Assembly (NCBI GenBank): GCA_002418775.1
Contig: DIEU01000058.1
Location: 1-64,000 of the forward strand
Source of the DNA: Firmicutes bacterium UBA5766
Lineage (GTDB): Bacteria > Bacillota > Desulfotomaculia > Desulfotomaculales > Nap2-2B
Direction of reading: 5' to 3'
DNA length: 64,000 nt
Below are positions 22,039-29,654 of the stretch, piece after piece; the first letter of the stretch is position 1; each line of letters starts with the position of its first letter. A model generated the notes under the pieces. The model was not told the DNA's origin. It saw only the letters and a list, made by a program, of their open reading frames with translations, and did not search any database. The translations under genes were made by a program, and so were the position numbers.

Positions 22039-24576
22039 TCAAAGCTTCTTTTTTTCAAAACACACCGTCAATATAGATATGTCGTCGGAAATCCTGTCCG
22101 CCCCTCCAACGCTGGTAACAGCCAAATTCAGGAGCAGGTCCGCAAGATCCTGGGGTTCAATCTCACCCGCTCCCTGAATTACATCCCTCAGCCAATTTTC
22201 CTTCCCCTGGGGTCCGCTGTAAGTATCCAGCATCCCATCGCTTACCATGACTACAAGATCACCCGGGGCAAGTCTTCTTGAAACAGTTACGACGTCGATA
22301 TCTTTTATTATTCCCACAGGAAGCGAATTAGCCCTGACCGAATTAACTCTTTTGCCCTGCTTTAGGAAACTCGGCGGGGCGCCAATTTTTGTAAACTCGG
22401 CCTGACCGGTATATAAATCAATGGTTATCAAATCGACCGTAGCGAAACTGTCCCCGGGGAACCTTAACATCATCAGGGAGTTTACAGTTTTAACGGCCAG
22501 TTCCCGGCTTAATCCAGATTCCAAAAGATTCTTCAGCAGATCCAGGGCGGCGCCGCTTTCGCGCGCCGCGCTTTCTCCGGCGCCCATCCCGTCGCTCAGC
22601 ATGAAGGCAAACTCTCCCCCTTTTAAATGAACAAAAGCGTGGCTGTCACCACAGACTACGTTTCCTCCCTTGCCTATTTTGGCGACGCCTACTTTGACCT
22701 GGTACTTGAGCCCGGGATACAACCTTATAAAACAAAGGTCTTCCCCCAGGGGACCTGCGCAGTTAACCGACGGCGCCGATAAGGATCCTTTAAAGAAACG
22801 TGAAATAGCCGGGATTAACCTTGTCGTGCAATCAAGGCGATCTGCGCAGGGCAGCCGGCTTATACCCACTTCAATACCGTAATCTTCATTACGGGACATT
22901 TTTATATCGGTAACCGGGATGCCCGAACGCTTCAGCTTATCCTTCAGATATACTTCCCTGCCGGCAAATTCCTGGACCTCCAACTGCAGTTCTGAAGACA
23001 TATCTTCAACTATTTCAGACATACCCTTGAGCTGCTCGGAAACTATTTCATTGCTTTCCAGAACACGCTTGGTCCAGTAGAGGTTTAATTTGTATGTATC
23101 ATACAGACAAGATATTGTTATGGCCAGTTCCCTGGCCCTCGTACAGCGCCTTTTTAAAAACTCCGGTAAATCTGAAACTGTTACCTGGCCGTACAGCTCA
23201 ACATGGGCAAAAGCATCCAACATACTCTGGTAGGTGAGATAAAATTCCCGCTCCCAGCAGATTTGATATACACCGCAGCCGTTGCATACCTTTTGTCCTA
23301 TTTCTCTGAAAAGAGCCTGGAGCGCAGGCTCACGGCGTTCTTCCGGAGCGGCCGCGCATGTTTGCGCATACCCCAGGGAAAGATCTTTAAAGACACGCGA
23401 CCATTTACTTAACCTGTTTCTAAGCAGTCCCTGCAATCTGCCGCCGGTAGCTCCAGCAGCCGTATTTCCGGATATAATCAGGGAAAAAGACTCCGCAAGC
23501 CGCTCAATTTGCCGGGCTGGAATCAGAAAAAACAAAACAATAGCCAAACAGCTTTCGATAACTACGGCGATCAGATTTCCGAAGTTTTTAATGTAAATAA
23601 GCAAAATGAGATTGCCGGCTAGAAATCCCGCCGCAACTCCCTTTTTCCCCAGACCCCTGCAGAATCCCGCCACAAAACCCGCAAAGGAGTAAACTCCCGT
23701 TAAAACAGGAACAGCCACATAAGCCAAACCCGGAATAATTCCCATCAGAGCTCCGGCGACGGCGCCCTGACCCATACCTCCCCCGCAGGCGAGGACAAGG
23801 ATAATCAACCGGCTCAGCAGTCCCTGGAGAGAAATTCCCCTGAACTCAAGCCCGCTTGTACCTGCCAGGACACCTGCCAAAAGGATCAGAGCAGACAGCA
23901 GTTCTTCGACCTCCGGGCCTTGCGGGCTGCTTATTCTTGAAAAGAAAGGAAGAGCTTTTAAAAAGATAAAAGTAAATATGCCGGCAAAAACCGCTTCAAA
24001 AGTAACGCTGATGTAATCATAAGGAGAAAAATCAACAAAGGCGAGACAGCCAATCTTCAGGATCAGGCTGAGCGCAAAAACTACGGCGGGTATTACAATT
24101 AAAGGCTTTTTAACATTATCCTGCGAATAAAGAAGGAATATCCAGACCAGCATTACCGCCGCGCAGTCTACTATCAGGGGAAACCCCTTAACAGCCGTCG
24201 CCAGTCCCAGGATAAGCCCAACGATCGCCAATAATGATGAAGCGGGCATAATAAGGGTAACAGCTCCGGCAAAGGCAGCGGCAAAAGGAACAAGTTCCCC
24301 GAATAAAACTGATCTGCCCAAAAAAAAGCCTGCCGCCAGGAAAAAAAAATGTTTTCCGGAAATAGAGGTCCCAAGTTTGGCGAGCAGGGCATTTTTCTTA
24401 TTTTTTCTCTCCCGCTGGTCCTTCGTGATCTTTTCTGCAGGATCCTTTACAGACAATGACCTTATCCAGGCAACACCGGCAGTATGCTGGACAGGCTTTT
24501 TCTTTCTAACCCCCTGTTTTTTCCCCAACCGGCGAAATGGATAAACTTCAGATTTATTTGACACCTTAAGCCCCAC
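22039..24576 (-). CDS. spoIIE: Stage II sporulation protein E phosphatase
   Basis: Forespore phosphatase that dephosphorylates SpoIIAA to release sigma-F and also helps polar septation. The 845-residue chain has a basic N-terminus, about ten membrane helices (85-350), a regulatory region with Cys motif VCNGCGVYQICW, and a C-terminal PP2C domain (about 630-845) with LSDGMGAGESA and MVSDGMLD metal-binding motifs. The start may be GTG 24576 or the better-spaced GTG at 24564. The upstream promoter has an unusual 21-base spacer (24619-24651), as expected of a Spo0A-activated spoIIE promoter. Confidence 0.96.
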   Translation of the reverse strand: MGLKVSNKSEVYPFRRLGKKQGVRKKKPVQHTAGVAWIRSLSVKDPAEKITKDQRERKNKKNALLAKLGTSISGKHFFFLAAGFFLGRSVLFGELVPFAAAFAGAVTLIMPASSLLAIVGLILGLATAVKGFPLIVDCAAVMLVWIFLLYSQDNVKKPLIVIPAVVFALSLILKIGCLAFVDFSPYDYISVTFEAVFAGIFTFIFLKALPFFSRISSPQGPEVEELLSALILLAGVLAGTSGLEFRGISLQGLLSRLIILVLACGGGMGQGAVAGALMGIIPGLAYVAVPVLTGVYSFAGFVAGFCRGLGKKGVAAGFLAGNLILLIYIKNFGNLIAVVIESCLAIVLFFLIPARQIERLAESFSLIISGNTAAGATGGRLQGLLRNRLSKWSRVFKDLSLGYAQTCAAAPEERREPALQALFREIGQKVCNGCGVYQICWEREFYLTYQSMLDAFAHVELYGQVTVSDLPEFLKRRCTRARELAITISCLYDTYKLNLYWTKRVLESNEIVSEQLKGMSEIVEDMSSELQLEVQEFAGREVYLKDKLKRSGIPVTDIKMSRNEDYGIEVGISRLPCADRLDCTTRLIPAISRFFKGSLSAPSVNCAGPLGEDLCFIRLYPGLKYQVKVGVAKIGKGGNVVCGDSHAFVHLKGGEFAFMLSDGMGAGESAARESGAALDLLKNLLESGLSRELAVKTVNSLMMLRFPGDSFATVDLITIDLYTGQAEFTKIGAPPSFLKQGKRVNSVRANSLPVGIIKDIDVVTVSRRLAPGDLVVMVSDGMLDTYSGPQGKENWLRDVIQGAGEIEPQDLADLLLNLAVTSVGGADRISDDISILTVCFEKKKL

Positions 24577-24591
24577 CTCTTATACATTCAA

Positions 24592-24612
24592 TTAAGGGTT
24601 GGCATCCCTTAA
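24592..24612 (-). promoter_or_regulatory. Hairpin in spoIIE leader
   Basis: TTAAGGG and CCCTTAA form a 7-bp stem around seven bases, between the spoIIE -10 element and its ribosome site. It may influence translation or mRNA stability. Confidence 0.4.
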
Positions 24613-24618
24613 CTTTAG

Positions 24619-24651
24619 ATTATAGTATAAGAGACAGGTATTTATTGTCAT
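24619..24651 (-). promoter_or_regulatory. spoIIE promoter with long spacer
   Basis: ATGACA (24651-24646) and a consensus TATAAT (24624-24619) on the minus strand are separated by 21 bases. The B. subtilis spoIIE and spoIIG promoters have near-consensus elements with 21-22 base spacing and need phosphorylated Spo0A. A TGCCGAC near 24676 is one base off the 0A box TGNCGAA; its role is unproven. Confidence 0.55.
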
Positions 24652-24685
24652 TACTGGTAACATGAGTTATTTTTCTGCCGACAAA

Positions 24686-25576
24686 TTACAACCCGCCGCT
24701 TGCCTCCCGAATTGCAAGGCCGTACAGAAGATCCGCTTCACTAACTTTCAGCCCGGGCAGATCCAAATACAAGAGGATCTGCTTAACAATCCGGACTCCC
24801 GCTGTTATTATATCCGCCCGTTCCGGCTGAAGCCCCGGTAAACAGCGGCGTTTTTCAAGCGAAAGAGACGATAATAAGGAAAGCGTTTTTTCGACTTGTC
24901 CTGCTGATAAGTCGAAACCATGCGCCAGCGAGGGATTATAAACTCGAAGGGAAAGAGATATGGCCGCAATAGTGGTTACCGTACCGCCAACCCCGATAAG
25001 TTCTACAGGAGAAATTTTTCGGATTTCTTTAAGAGGAGAAACCAGCAGGGAAAAAATTTCTGCATCTGTGAAATTTCCTTCTGTGGCGCGTACTGCGCCA
25101 ACCTCCACGCTCCGGCAGTGCAGCCGCCCCAGTGCTTTCCAGGTAAACTCGGTACTTCCGCCGCCAAGGTCCATGACAACCGTATTTTGGCTGTCAATGC
25201 CTATACGTAAGCCGCTCAGCGCCCCCTGGTAACTTAAAAGAGCTTCCTCGGCGCCGGGCAGCACTTTTACCTCAAAGCCGGTCTTTTCGGAAACAGCGCG
25301 TAGAAAGTCTTCACGGTTGACCGCATTCCGGACTGCGCTTGTTGCCGCTATAACAACCTTTTCAGCCTGCCAGTCAGGGATCTTTTTTAAAAAATCCTCA
25401 ATTACAGCTACAGTGCCGCTGATTGCCGAAGGCATAAGTTTGGCGGTTCCAATCCCTTTACCCAATCTGGTGGTAACGAGACCGGTGTGCAAAGGTTTTA
25501 CTTCTTTGAGACTGTTTACTTCCGCGATAAGCAGGCGGGTTGAGTTTGTGCCGATATCAATAACTGCTATTCTCAT
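24686..25576 (-). CDS. Ppx/GppA family exopolyphosphatase
   Basis: A 296-residue ASKHA-fold phosphatase with phosphate-1 motif DIGTNSTRLLIAE and phosphate-2 motif VMDLGGGSTEFTW. It matches the short, single-module members that hydrolyse polyphosphate or pppGpp; the C-terminal HD domain of long GppA proteins is absent. The ATG follows TTAAGGAAG. It sits between the S1-domain gene and spoIIE, where B. subtilis has no equivalent gene. Whether it acts on polyphosphate or (p)ppGpp cannot be told from sequence. Confidence 0.9.
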   Translation of the reverse strand: MRIAVIDIGTNSTRLLIAEVNSLKEVKPLHTGLVTTRLGKGIGTAKLMPSAISGTVAVIEDFLKKIPDWQAEKVVIAATSAVRNAVNREDFLRAVSEKTGFEVKVLPGAEEALLSYQGALSGLRIGIDSQNTVVMDLGGGSTEFTWKALGRLHCRSVEVGAVRATEGNFTDAEIFSLLVSPLKEIRKISPVELIGVGGTVTTIAAISLSLRVYNPSLAHGFDLSAGQVEKTLSLLSSLSLEKRRCLPGLQPERADIITAGVRIVKQILLYLDLPGLKVSEADLLYGLAIREASGGL

Positions 25577-25592
25577 AAATCTTCCTTAATAA

Positions 25593-25622
25593 TATAAATA
25601 TAATATAATATAATATAATATT
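25593..25622. repeat. TATAA pentanucleotide repeat
   Basis: About five tandem TATAA units sit between the ppx start and the terminator of the S1 gene. The tract is likely length-variable. It is upstream of ppx on the transcribed side and could alter its expression. Confidence 0.7.
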
Positions 25623-25625
25623 TAA

Positions 25626-25647
25626 GGGGGCATTCTAGAATGCCCCC
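25626..25647 (-). terminator. Terminator after S1-domain gene
   Basis: GGGGGCATTC and GAATGCCCCC are perfectly complementary across TA, 11 bases beyond the S1-gene stop. The downstream minus-strand tract TTAAATATT is U-rich but imperfect. Confidence 0.6.
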
Positions 25648-25657
25648 CGGCTTATCA

Positions 25658-26050
25658 CTATTCTTCACGCCTTGTCGAACCCCGGCCGCCACGTTTAGCT
25701 TCCGTGCTGCGCCGGAGGTGAGTCTGCTTTTCGTCACTTTCTTTAAGAAACTTATTTAATTTTTCCTCAAAAGAAGCAGTCAGCCTGCCCCTCTGATAAC
25801 TATTTTCCCTGCTTATAACTTCAACCTGCTTGATGGACAAGCCTATCTTACCGCGGGGATCAACCGATATTACTTTAACTGCCACACGATCATTTTCTTT
25901 TAGGAAATCATTAATGTCCCTTACATATATTCTGGCAACTTCCGATATATGAACTAAACCTGTTTCGCCGTTCGGGAGTTGAATAAAAGCACCAAAATTA
26001 GTGATCCCCTTGACGACCCCTTCTATAACACTCCCTAATTTAGCCGGCAT
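25658..26050 (-). CDS. S1 RNA-binding domain protein (YabR-like)
   Basis: A 130-residue protein whose first 75 residues are one S1 domain (GSVIEGVVKGITNFGAFIQL, GLVHISEVA, GKIGLSIKQ), followed by a basic, disordered tail rich in R, K and E. In B. subtilis yabR occupies the same place after divIC. Such single-S1 proteins bind RNA or ribosomes; the precise role is not established. ATG with AGGAGG nearby. Confidence 0.88.
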   Translation of the reverse strand: MPAKLGSVIEGVVKGITNFGAFIQLPNGETGLVHISEVARIYVRDINDFLKENDRVAVKVISVDPRGKIGLSIKQVEVISRENSYQRGRLTASFEEKLNKFLKESDEKQTHLRRSTEAKRGGRGSTRREE

Positions 26051-26138
26051 AATAACCCTTTTTAGATATCCTCCTTAAAGCCAGAAAAGACCTATTAAAT
26101 TATATGCAGGAGAATAAAAAGGTGTCAAGAGATTATCT

Positions 26139-26498
26139 TTATTGATTATCTGATTGTGTGGTTATGATCCGGGACTCGCCGGACTTAACCAACCCTAATT
26201 TCTCTCTTGCCATCTGCTCAATATACTGATCTGACTGAACAAGTTTTAACTGCTTACGCATTTGAGTATTCTTTTCCTGAAGCTCGTCCACCTTTTTTTG
26301 AACTTCCTTCATATCGTCCTGCATTGAATAGAGCTTTTTAAACTGCAGCGTAATTGAAGCAACAAGGTAAATAAGCAGGATAATAAGAATTATAGACGAG
26401 ATTTTGCTAACAGAAAAACGGAAATTTTTCTTATATCCGGAAAGGATTCTAAGTGAGCTGTTTTTTTCTTTTTTCTGCCGGTGGATTGGCGGAATCAA
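26139..26498 (-). CDS. divIC: Septum formation protein DivIC/FtsB family
   Basis: A 119-residue bitopic membrane protein: short basic cytoplasmic end, one helix (about 35-55), then a coiled coil (about 60-90) and a short extracellular tail with the family motif YIEQMAREKLGLVKSGE. It works in the divisome with FtsL and DivIB. Its ATG overlaps the stop of the upstream HTH gene (ATGA), so the pair is translationally coupled. Confidence 0.9.
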   Translation of the reverse strand: MIPPIHRQKKEKNSSLRILSGYKKNFRFSVSKISSIILIILLIYLVASITLQFKKLYSMQDDMKEVQKKVDELQEKNTQMRKQLKLVQSDQYIEQMAREKLGLVKSGESRIITTQSDNQ

Positions 26499-26728
26499 GA
26501 TTCCCTTTCCTCCTCTTCGTCTACACTGAAAATCCCCAGGTTTCCGCGAACCACTATGACTACCTCATATCCTTTATTGCGGGCACGATTAAACAATGTT
26601 GCCACTGTACTGCCGCTCAGGCGAAGTTTTTGAGCAACCTGCTCGTTGGAATGCCCCATTTCTTTCAGCATAACCACCTGGCGTTCGCGAAAACTCAGTT
26701 TTTCAACGCCCCGAATTTCTATTTGCAA
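26495..26728 (-). CDS. Small HTH protein (sigma-70 region 4/LuxR-like)
   Basis: About 77 residues from the TTG at 26728 (GGGG upstream); a longer frame starts at 26752. The core KLSFRERQVVMLKEMGHSNEQVAQKLRLSGSTVATLFNRAR is a region-4/LuxR-type helix-turn-helix. The first half of the chain binds DNA; the tail is acidic. It is translationally coupled to divIC by a 4-bp overlap and has no counterpart at this place in B. subtilis. Possibly an autoregulator of the yabP-yabQ-divIC unit; two CAAGTT repeats lie 10-25 bases upstream of its start. Confidence 0.7.
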   Translation of the reverse strand: MQIEIRGVEKLSFRERQVVMLKEMGHSNEQVAQKLRLSGSTVATLFNRARNKGYEVVIVVRGNLGIFSVDEEEERES

Positions 26729-26817
26729 GGATATTACCCCGATTATCCACAAAACTTGTACAACTTGTTGACATTTTAATTTTAATATTCTTTATTTGAA
26801 AATAAAATCCTTCTACA

Positions 26818-27183
26818 TTAAGAAAATTTTTTACAAATCCGTTTGAATGTTCTAATAATATACCGGAAACCGGAAACTGGCAGGATAAAAATTCTGTAAA
26901 AAGTTAAATAAAAAAACCGTCTTAAAAGCTTTGCATAGAACAAGACCCCAAGGGCCAACCCCAGGAGGACATAAAAGCGCACTTCACCCTGGTTAGCCAG
27001 AAGAAGAAGAACAATTGTCGCCGCGGTTAACAATAACCAAAAAAGGAGGTCACCTATAAAAACAGCTCTTTTTTTGATATATAAAATTCTGCCGCAAGTC
27101 CTGTATAAATCATACAGCGTTCCGGCCAGCAGCCCGATTCCAACAATACAGGCGAAGGCAAACAAGCTCTCACTCAAGGCCAT
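26818..27183 (-). CDS. yabQ: Spore cortex biosynthesis protein YabQ
   Basis: A 121-residue membrane protein with three to four helices and the YabQ layout: GTLYDLYRTCGRILY after the first helix and a basic C-terminus. YabQ is made in the mother cell under sigma-E and is needed for cortex formation. It begins 12 bases after yabP, so the two are one transcription unit. Confidence 0.85.
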   Translation of the reverse strand: MALSESLFAFACIVGIGLLAGTLYDLYRTCGRILYIKKRAVFIGDLLFWLLLTAATIVLLLLANQGEVRFYVLLGLALGVLFYAKLLRRFFYLTFYRIFILPVSGFRYIIRTFKRICKKFS

Positions 27184-27195
27184 TTATTACCACCG

Positions 27196-27480
27196 TCACT
27201 TGCTGAAGCGGCCGAATATTTTATTCTTTTCCCGGGACCCCTGGATAGTTTTGGATTTCTCCTTGAACTGGATTAGCGCAAAAAATCCCTGGGCGGCAAG
27301 CGTGCCTTTCTCCAAATCAAGCTGAGTTATGCTTAGGCCTTCTCCTTTGAGAGATAAAATACCCATATTGGTATCCAGCATAATCTCATCATCGTTGAAT
27401 TTTTCTACATGCCTAACACCTGCCAGCGCGAGATTCTTCCGGTCGGTGAGCATAACTTTATTTCCGGCCTGTTCCTCCAT
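27196..27480 (-). CDS. yabP: Sporulation protein YabP
   Basis: A 94-residue protein of the YabP/YqfC family: LTDRKNLALAGVRHVEKFND, then LDTNMGILSLKGEGLSITQLD. In B. subtilis it is a sigma-E product linked to YabQ and cortex or coat assembly. The ATG is preceded by AAGGAG. A GATACAAT 25 bases upstream resembles a sigma-E -10 element, but no good -35 is seen. Confidence 0.9.
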   Translation of the reverse strand: MEEQAGNKVMLTDRKNLALAGVRHVEKFNDDEIMLDTNMGILSLKGEGLSITQLDLEKGTLAAQGFFALIQFKEKSKTIQGSREKNKIFGRFSK

Positions 27481-27572
27481 TTAAACCTTCTCCTTACATA
27501 AATTGTATCTCAATCAACTTACATCAGGGAAATTTATATATTTTTATGCCTCAGAGAAGGGGAAATATGCGC

Positions 27573-27598
27573 AAAAAAAGTGGCCTTCAAAGGCCACT
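27573..27598 (-). terminator. Terminator of SpoIID-like gene
   Basis: AGTGGCCTT and AAGGCCACT pair across two bases, followed on the minus strand by seven T. It starts four bases after the stop codon of the SpoIID-like gene. Confidence 0.9.
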
Positions 27599-27601
27599 GT
27601 G

Positions 27602-28546
27602 TTATTCCCAGAGTTTGCGGATTTGTATATCCTTATAATAAAAACCTACAATATCTTCCGGTGACGAACCTTCTTCAGCCAGCTTTTTAGCTCCCCACTG
27701 ACACATCCCTACCCCATGCCCGAACCCTCTTCCATTAAGAACCAACGAACCTTCTTTAACCGCCACTCCGGTAAGTAAAGTGGAACGCATCAACTCACTG
27801 CCTATGGCAAGCCGCAGAGCAGGCGCGCTTACCGTAACGTTTCCAAGTTGCAGCTGCTCAACTCTTCCGGAAGGACCTCGTTTTACGACTCTTGCGGATT
27901 CAATAGCCCCGGCATCCTTTCCGGTTACTTTTTTCACCGCCTGGCGAACCTGTTCGATCGGTATCCGCTTTTCCCACAGGCGATTCTCAGGTTTTGTGAT
28001 GGACAGGCAGTTATCTTTTACTCCCGCTTTTACGTAGGGAGTTGGCGTTTTGGTATAACCGAGCCCCTCGGCCGCAGAGGCTGCAACCCCTCCATCGCAG
28101 GCATTGAACCAGGCTTTAATGTACTGACCATTATAAGTGACCACCTTACCCCGGGTAAGTTTCACAGCCTGGCGCACACGATCGTTTATTCTTGAAGAAT
28201 TATAGGCCTGAGATTCCTGTACATCAGTGGATACATCGGTACCGTGCAGTTGACGCACCCGACCGCTTTGGATGTTTTCCATCGTAAAGGTTCTGGCCAG
28301 GATTGCCTGGGCTGCAAGGGCATTTACCGGCCAAGCGGGTTCCATTTCCTCCGCCACTACGCCGGCTACATAGTCCTCAAGCTTAATTTGCTTTTTTTGC
28401 CCGGTCTCGCTCACGTAAATCGAGATAGTTGGTTCTTCACGCGGGGCGCCAGGAACCGGCTTGCGGGAAACCTGGCGGACGCACGCCGTCATCAGAAGGC
28501 AGAGTATAAAACTAACGACCAGCATCCCAGTAAACCGTTGCTTCAA
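27602..28546 (-). CDS. SpoIID/LytB-domain lipoprotein
   Basis: A 314-residue protein from a TTG start (AGGAGG upstream) with a lipoprotein signal ending LMTAC (Cys22). The SpoIID/LytB domain fills the rest: YVAGVVAEEMEPAWPVNALA, then GRGFGHGVGMCQWGAKKLAE. SpoIID is a lytic transglycosylase for septal peptidoglycan in engulfment; LytB-type relatives modify amidase action on vegetative walls. The lipid anchor and the position between rqcP and yabP differ from canonical spoIID, which lies elsewhere with an uncleaved membrane anchor. Likely a cortex or wall enzyme of sporulation. Confidence 0.85.
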   Translation of the reverse strand: MKQRFTGMLVVSFILCLLMTACVRQVSRKPVPGAPREEPTISIYVSETGQKKQIKLEDYVAGVVAEEMEPAWPVNALAAQAILARTFTMENIQSGRVRQLHGTDVSTDVQESQAYNSSRINDRVRQAVKLTRGKVVTYNGQYIKAWFNACDGGVAASAAEGLGYTKTPTPYVKAGVKDNCLSITKPENRLWEKRIPIEQVRQAVKKVTGKDAGAIESARVVKRGPSGRVEQLQLGNVTVSAPALRLAIGSELMRSTLLTGVAVKEGSLVLNGRGFGHGVGMCQWGAKKLAEEGSSPEDIVGFYYKDIQIRKLWE

Positions 28547-28974
28547 TTTCTTTTCCTCCTCGTACTAATTAAGTGTTTTTATTCTTAACCCGGAGGAAAA
28601 AAAATATGTGTTCACTAAAGGGTAGCCTAACACCTCCTGCCAGCTTTTTCCGCTCTAAAAAAGATAACCTTTGTTACTAAAATTGTCCTTCAGGTTAAGG
28701 ACATTATTTTGGGCAAGGCGCCCTCACTTAAGGTATCTTTTTAAGAAACTTTTCAGGGAACTAAATAAGCGCACCGTCCCTCATATAACACCACCTCCCA
28801 TAATGGTAATATATGTTAATTATAGCATTATCGGGCAAATACTGTAATAATCCAAAATAGTCAACCAATGATAATAAACGGACAAAAAAAAAGAAGACCA
28901 CCAGATCTCTTTAAAAAGCTCTTGATTACTATGAAAAGGTAATGAAAAGGTAATAAAAGAGGGGCTTTTAGCCC
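28547..28974. other. Leader region of the SpoIID-like gene
   Basis: A gene-free 430 bp. On the minus strand it holds a TATAAT (28824-28819), a seven-codon frame with a perfect GGAGGTGG site (28761-28784), a hairpin GTCCTT...AAGGAC near 28685 and A/T-rich sequence. The layout of promoter, mini-cistron and long structured leader suggests attenuation, but no known riboswitch core was recognised. Confidence 0.5.
28761..28784 (-). CDS. Putative leader peptide MRDGALI
   Basis: ATG at 28784 is preceded by GGAGGTGG at ideal distance and followed by seven codons and a TAG. After the TAG the frame continues FPEKFLKKIP to a TAA, so it could be a broken longer small protein. A TATAAT lies about 35 bases upstream. 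Translation is unproven. Confidence 0.35.
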   Translation of the reverse strand: MRDGALI

Positions 28975-28976
28975 CT
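28953..28976 (-). terminator. Terminator of rqcP
   Basis: AGGGGCT and AGCCCCT around three bases, followed by TCTTTTATT on the minus strand, beginning at the rqcP stop codon. It separates the hup-rqcP unit from the SpoIID-like gene. Confidence 0.85.
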
Positions 28977-29253
28977 ACAGGTAATCTTCCTGCCCGTTTC
29001 CTGTTTTCCTGTCTTCAAGGACTTTATACATTTGAGAAACCAGCTTGGCAGGCATATTCTCCGCCAACATGCAGACTTCAATCTTAAGCCGGCGCCGCCC
29101 CAAGCTGATCTCAACAATATCGCCGTTCTTAATATCGGCGCCTGCTTTTGCCGCACGCCCGTTTATACTGACCAGTCCCCGATCGCACACTTCTTTGGCT
29201 ATTGTTCTTCTCTTGATCAACCGGGAAACTTTCAAGTATTTATCTACCCTCAC
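28975..29253 (-). CDS. rqcP: S4-domain ribosome quality control protein RqcP
   Basis: A 92-residue S4 RNA-binding domain protein (MRVDKYLKVSRLIKRRTIAKE, GLVSINGRAAKAGADIKNGDIVEI), the YabO/RqcP type. It binds stalled 50S subunits with RqcH and promotes alanine tailing. It lies 48 bp behind hup. The tail after residue 80 is acidic and variable. Position between mazG and yabP matches yabO in B. subtilis. Confidence 0.9.
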   Translation of the reverse strand: MRVDKYLKVSRLIKRRTIAKEVCDRGLVSINGRAAKAGADIKNGDIVEISLGRRRLKIEVCMLAENMPAKLVSQMYKVLEDRKTGNGQEDYL

Positions 29254-29300
29254 AATATCACCAAAAAAAAAAATGAAATTGCTTCCAAAGATGCCTAAAT

Positions 29301-29573
29301 TCAGGAAATTACTTCTCTTAACGCTTTTCCAGCCTTAAACACAGGCACACGGGTAGCGGCGATGTCGATTTCCTGCCCCGTCTGGGGATTGCGGCCCTTA
29401 CGGGCAGCACGTTCTCTGATCTCAAATGTACCAAACCCTACCAACTGAACCCTGTCACCCCTTACCAGAGCTTCTTCGACAGTTTCAATCAGGGCTGAAA
29501 CCGCCCTCTCCGCATCTTTTTTAGTAAGATCCGATTTTTCGGCTACCTGTGCAATTAGTTCCGCCTTGTTCAT
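29301..29573 (-). CDS. hup: DNA-binding protein HU
   Basis: A 90-residue HU from the ATG at 29573 (MNKAELIAQVAEKSDLTKKD); an upstream ATG would add MRGVF. It has the family signature GFGTFEIRERAARKGRNPQTG and the DNA-binding arm R-x-P. Bends and compacts DNA. Here it stands between mazG and rqcP, a common order in Desulfotomaculum-like genomes. GGGG precedes the start. Confidence 0.95.
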   Translation of the reverse strand: MNKAELIAQVAEKSDLTKKDAERAVSALIETVEEALVRGDRVQLVGFGTFEIRERAARKGRNPQTGQEIDIAATRVPVFKAGKALREVIS

Positions 29574-29654
29574 AAATACCCCCCTCATTGGATTTTGGTA
29601 TATTTTATTATTCGCTATAATAATTACAAGTTCCTTCCGCCAAGAAAATATTTC

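Noticed and set aside
25593..25622. TATAA repeat as a promoter array
   Set aside because: It is a simple pentamer tract without a paired -35 element; any promoter role would be accidental.
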